Origin: DASUAS01 sp036271015
Lineage (GTDB): Bacteria > Actinomycetota > Acidimicrobiia > IMCC26256 > DASPTH01
DNA: 8,332 bases
Direction: 5' to 3'
NCBI GenBank assembly: GCA_036271015.1
Contig: DATBBL010000299.1
Span: 1 to 8,332 of the forward strand
How positions within the stretch are numbered: the first letter of the stretch is position 1; every line of letters begins with the position of its first letter. A program made the translations under genes and the position numbers. Shown here piece by piece: positions 6,111 through 8,332 of the stretch. Below the pieces are notes generated by a model, which was not told where the DNA came from, ran no database searches, and saw nothing but the letters and a program-made list of their open reading frames with translations.

Positions 6111-7960
6111 GTCGTCTTGGCGTCGATCAGACGGAGCGCGGCGTCGATCAGTGCGAGATGGGTGAACGCTTGCGGATAGTTGCCGAGGTGCTGGCCGCTG
6201 TCCGCGTCGATCTCTTCCGCGTAGAGATGCAACGGCCCCGCGAACGACAGGAGCTTCTCGAACAGTGCCCGGGCGCGGGTCGTCTCACCGATCATCGCGA
6301 GCGCGGAGACCAGCCAGAACGAGCAGATGGTGAACGTGCCCTCCTGGTCGTTGGACAGCCCGTCGTCCGCGCTGTCGACCCGGTAGCGGAGGATGAGCCC
6401 GTCTTCGGCGAGCTCGTCGGCAATGGCGAGCACCGTGGCCCGAACCCGCTCGTCGTCCGGGGCCAGGAATCCCATGATCGGGATCAGCAGGTTCGACGCG
6501 TCCAGGTCGGTGGTGTCGTAGTGCTGGACGAAGACACCACGTCCGTCGAGCCCGTGCTCGAGGACATCGGCCTTGATCGCGTCGGCGGCCTTCTGCCAGG
6601 ACACCGCGCGCTCGTCATCGCTTCTCGCTCGGGCCAGCTGCGCGCCGCGATCGGCGGCGACCCAGCACATCACCTTCGACGCGACGAAGTGCTTCGGTTC
6701 GCCGCGCATCTCCCAGATGCCCTGATCCGGTTCCGCCGCCCCGACGACGGCCTGGTCGACGAGGTTCGCAATCCCCGCCCAGGTGTGCTCGGGGACGGCC
6801 CCGCCTCGCCGTGCGTGCGCCGCGAGCGAGTCGAGCAGCATCCCCCAGACGTCGTGTTGCTGCTGGTCGTAGGCACCGTTGCCGACGCGCACGGGCCGCG
6901 AGCCGAGATAGCCGGAGAGGTGGTCGAGGGTGGACTCGGTGAGGTCGGTCTCACCGTCGATGCCGTACATGATCTGCAGGTGCCACGCGCCGTCGGACTC
7001 GGCAGCGGCCAGCGTCTCGAGCAGGAACGCGAAGTACTCGAAGGCCTCCCAGTCGAAGCCCAGTGCGTGCAACGCCCGGAGCAGGAAGCTGCTGTCACGG
7101 ATCCAGGTGAAGCGGTAGTCCCAGTTCCGCTCTCCGCCGGGAGTCTCCGGCAGCGACGTCGTCGCCGCCGCCATGATGGCACCGGTGGGTGCGTAGCTCA
7201 GGCCCTTGAGTGCGAGCGCGCTCCGTTCGATGTAGGGCCGAAACCGGTGGTCGGGAACGGCGGCGAGGCTCAACCAGTCGCGCCAGTACTGCTCGGTGCC
7301 GTGGAGCAGCTCGAACACCCTGGCCTCGTCGAGGCCGTCGAACACGTCCCCTCCGTTCCAGGACAGCGCGATCCATGCCGTCTCGCCGCGCCGCAGCGTC
7401 TGCCGGCCGTAGGCACGCACGCCGACCGTTCCCAACCGCATGTTGCTCGCGAGGTGGAGCTTGACCTCTCCCGACGAGACGCTCAGGCTCTCGTATCCCG
7501 CCCCGTCGTATTGCCAATTCCCGCCGGTTCGCCCGTAGTCGAACAGGGGCAGGCAATTGGCCTGGAGCTCGACGCGGCCGTCGAAGCAGGTCGCCACCCG
7601 CAGCAGGGTCTGCTGGGGCATGGCTGCGTTCGGCACCCGCCGCCAGATCGCTTCGCGCTCGACGGAGGACGAATCGCCGATCACGAGCAGATCGGTGACC
7701 GTCATCCAACCCGAGCTGGTGTGCCAGGTGGTCTCCAGCACATTCGTGCCCGGGAGGTATCGGCGCTGATCGGGGACGTCGACGGTCGAGGGTCCGAAGG
7801 CGAAGAATCCCGCGGAGCGGTCGAGCAGGGCTCCGAAGACGCTCGGGGAATCGGGTCGCGGGAGGCAGAGCCACTCCACCGCACCGTCGGGTGCGACCAG
7901 GGCGTTGACCTCGCAGTCGGACAGGAACGCATAGTCCGCGATGAGCGGAAACTCAGGCAT
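6107..7960 (-). CDS. Glycoside hydrolase family 15 (trehalase/glucoamylase-like)
   Basis: A 617-aa soluble enzyme with no signal peptide, so cytosolic. An N-terminal beta-sandwich (from PLIADYAFLSDCE to about 230) precedes an (alpha/alpha)6 barrel. Barrel blocks are ERNWDYRFTWIRDSSFLLRA (about 277-296), HLQIMYGIDGE (327-337), GYLGSRPVRVGNGAYDQQQHD (350-370), GIWEMRG (414-420), the AEEID segment (581-585) and LGNYPQAFTHLAL (592-604). E417 and a Glu at 582/583 sit where the family's general acid and base are found. Mycobacterial GH15 homologues are trehalases, so trehalose hydrolysis to glucose is the best guess; glucoamylase or isomaltose activity cannot be excluded. A GTG two codons upstream is possible, but GAGGAGAGG spaced 5 nt before ATG 7960 favours this start. 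The stop overlaps the MFS start (GTGA), forming an operon. Confidence 0.9.
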   Translation of the reverse strand: MPEFPLIADYAFLSDCEVNALVAPDGAVEWLCLPRPDSPSVFGALLDRSAGFFAFGPSTVDVPDQRRYLPGTNVLETTWHTSSGWMTVTDLLVIGDSSSVEREAIWRRVPNAAMPQQTLLRVATCFDGRVELQANCLPLFDYGRTGGNWQYDGAGYESLSVSSGEVKLHLASNMRLGTVGVRAYGRQTLRRGETAWIALSWNGGDVFDGLDEARVFELLHGTEQYWRDWLSLAAVPDHRFRPYIERSALALKGLSYAPTGAIMAAATTSLPETPGGERNWDYRFTWIRDSSFLLRALHALGFDWEAFEYFAFLLETLAAAESDGAWHLQIMYGIDGETDLTESTLDHLSGYLGSRPVRVGNGAYDQQQHDVWGMLLDSLAAHARRGGAVPEHTWAGIANLVDQAVVGAAEPDQGIWEMRGEPKHFVASKVMCWVAADRGAQLARARSDDERAVSWQKAADAIKADVLEHGLDGRGVFVQHYDTTDLDASNLLIPIMGFLAPDDERVRATVLAIADELAEDGLILRYRVDSADDGLSNDQEGTFTICSFWLVSALAMIGETTRARALFEKLLSFAGPLHLYAEEIDADSGQHLGNYPQAFTHLALIDAALRLIDAKTT

Positions 7961-7965
7961 GTGCA

Positions 7966-7974
7966 CCTCTCCTC
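7966..7974 (-). promoter_or_regulatory. Shine-Dalgarno deciding the GH15 start
   Basis: On the minus strand GAGGAGAGG ends 5 nt before ATG 7960. For the alternative GTG at 7966 the same purine run would overlap or abut the start codon, so ATG 7960 is the better choice. The protein then begins MPEFPLIADYAFLSD. Confidence 0.75.
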
Positions 7975-7975
7975 A

Positions 7976-7989
7976 CGCGCGGTTGCGCG
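7976..7989 (-). repeat. Small hairpin just upstream of the GH15 Shine-Dalgarno
   Basis: CGCGC and GCGCG arms (7976-7980, 7985-7989) around a 4-nt loop form a 5-bp all-GC stem ending 1 nt before the purine-rich ribosome site on the GH15 mRNA. It could stabilise or expose the site. Short GC stems are common by chance in this DNA. Confidence 0.3.
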
Positions 7990-8130
7990 CCTCCGGCGAC
8001 CCGGTTCGCCATCGGGCCGGGTACGGGCAGTGTTGCACTCGAACATGGGACCATCGACCTCGTCGTCGGTCCTTCAGGTTCGACGGAGTGCTGCGGTCAC
8101 GCCGCGCCCGGGCCGCCGTGCCGGCCGAGG

Positions 8131-8185
8131 GTTCCGCCGGAGTTCACCGTCGGTTCACCGCCCGGTTGCTCCGATGTCATCCACG
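8131..8185 (+). promoter_or_regulatory. PHO-box-like array of 11-bp direct repeat units
   Basis: Two adjoining 11-mers, GTTCACCGTCG (8142-8152) and GTTCACCGCCC (8153-8163), share their first 8 bases. A degenerate unit on the left keeps the phase: GTTCCGCCGGA (8131-8141). Two weak units follow on the right: GGTTGCTCCGA (8164-8174) and TGTCATCCACG (8175-8185). The Streptomyces PhoP site (PHO box) is built from 11-nt direct repeats whose first seven bases are GTTCACC, so the core matches in sequence and period. This suggests phosphate control by a PhoP-type response regulator, most likely of the gene at 8284 and possibly of the GH15 operon. Another OmpR-family regulator is the alternative. Confidence 0.55.
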
Positions 8186-8200
8186 GCTCGGGCGCGGCGT

Positions 8201-8223
8201 CCACCCCCGGAGACCGGGGGTGG
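8201..8223. repeat. Perfect 10-bp inverted repeat (strong hairpin)
   Basis: CCACCCCCGG (8201-8210) and CCGGGGGTGG (8214-8223) are exact reverse complements around the loop AGA. Two G-T pairs could extend the stem. No T-run follows on the plus strand, so it does not look like a standard intrinsic terminator. It lies between the PHO-box-like array and the gene at 8284. If TACCGT (8226-8231) is the -10, it covers the -35 region and could be an operator. If transcription starts further upstream, it would be a leader hairpin. Confidence 0.7.
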
Positions 8224-8283
8224 GTTACCGTTCGACTCCGCGGGCGGCCGAACGAGCCACTCCGCTGACGAGAGGGGATCGTC

Positions 8284-8332
8284 GTGGTTGATGCACCGCC
8301 GCGTCGTGGTCGGGGAACCTTCTGGATCGTCT
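8284..8332 (+). CDS. Start of an unidentified protein, cut by the window end
   Basis: AGAGGGGA (8271-8278) lies 5 nt before GTG 8284. The reading frame stays open to the edge and gives 16 residues, MVDAPPRRGRGTFWIV. A basic stretch followed by hydrophobic residues would fit the start of a signal peptide or first membrane helix. The product cannot be named. An ATG at 8291 in another frame is a weaker alternative because its spacing to the ribosome site is 12 nt. The PHO-box-like repeat upstream raises the possibility of a phosphate-response gene such as a phosphate-binding protein or sensor kinase, but this is only context. Confidence 0.5.
   Translation, partial: MVDAPPRRGRGTFWIV

Larger units (their letters stand above)
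7961..8283. promoter_or_regulatory. Divergent 323-bp regulatory region upstream of the GH15 gene
   Basis: No gene is supported here: open frames across it have no recognisable protein. From left to right it holds the GH15 ribosome binding site and a small hairpin (7966-7989), GC-rich DNA without a clear feature (7990-8130), an 11-bp-phased GTTCACC repeat (8131-8185), a perfect 10-bp-stem hairpin (8201-8223), a weak plus-strand -10 candidate TACCGT (8226-8231), and the ribosome binding site of the right-hand gene. It must drive both the GH15-MFS operon and the gene at 8284. No clear -10 for the minus strand was found. Confidence 0.6.

Noticed and set aside
7941..8291. Plus-strand open frame (116 codons) upstream of the right-hand gene
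   Set aside because: It begins inside the GH15 gene on the other strand, runs through the repeat array and hairpin, has Arg-rich low-complexity sequence and no good ribosome site.
1..8332. Mobile elements, CRISPR arrays, tRNA/rRNA genes, toxin-antitoxin or defence systems
   Set aside because: No terminal repeats, transposase or integrase motifs, regularly spaced repeats, or tRNA/rRNA-like segments were seen on either strand; the genes are all of metabolic, transport or regulatory type.

Overview
The window is GC-rich DNA with tightly packed genes, short intergenic gaps, GTG starts and TANNNT -10 hexamers placed directly in front of start codons. It also carries an LLM-class (F420/flavin) oxidoreductase, a mycobacterial-type GH15 trehalase-like enzyme and an 11-bp-phased GTTCACC repeat like the PHO box of Streptomyces. 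Together these point to an actinobacterium. A member of the Acidimicrobiia would fit, but that is an inference. No rRNA, tRNA, CRISPR array, insertion sequence or integrase is visible.

Left part (1-3096). The 5' part of an intracellular polyhydroxyalkanoate depolymerase gene (phaZ, minus strand, cut by the window edge) diverges from a glutathione S-transferase-like gene across 140 bp. The GST gene converges on, and overlaps by 4 nt, an LLM-class oxidoreductase gene. That gene lies downstream of a short-chain dehydrogenase gene on the minus strand, in what looks like a two-gene operon (29-bp gap).

Middle (3097-4710). A 33-bp divergent promoter region separates the dehydrogenase from a cyclase/kynurenine-formamidase-family metal hydrolase on the plus strand. 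Both genes have a TANNNT hexamer exactly 6 nt before ATG and no Shine-Dalgarno, so both are probably leaderless with overlapping promoters. The cyclase gene ends in a 4-nt convergent overlap with a gene for an ASCH domain fused to a winged-helix-like domain.

Right part (4710-8332). A 14-helix-type MFS transporter gene follows a GH15 glycoside hydrolase (trehalase/glucoamylase-like) gene, with a GTGA start/stop overlap that implies translational coupling. The 323-bp region upstream of the hydrolase holds an 11-bp direct repeat resembling a PhoP-binding PHO box, a perfect 10-bp-stem hairpin, and the start of a new plus-strand gene cut by the window end.

How the genes may work together. The dehydrogenase, oxidoreductase and cyclase (perhaps with the GST-like protein) look like a small catabolic or redox module for an unknown carbonyl, lactone or amide substrate. 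PhaZ and the GH15 enzyme both mobilise storage or compatible carbon. The PHO-box-like element suggests that the right-hand genes respond to phosphate. These links are inferences. Every full-length gene belongs to a known family. The least explained items are the ASCH-winged-helix fusion, the paired leaderless divergent promoters and the regulatory region at 7961-8283.
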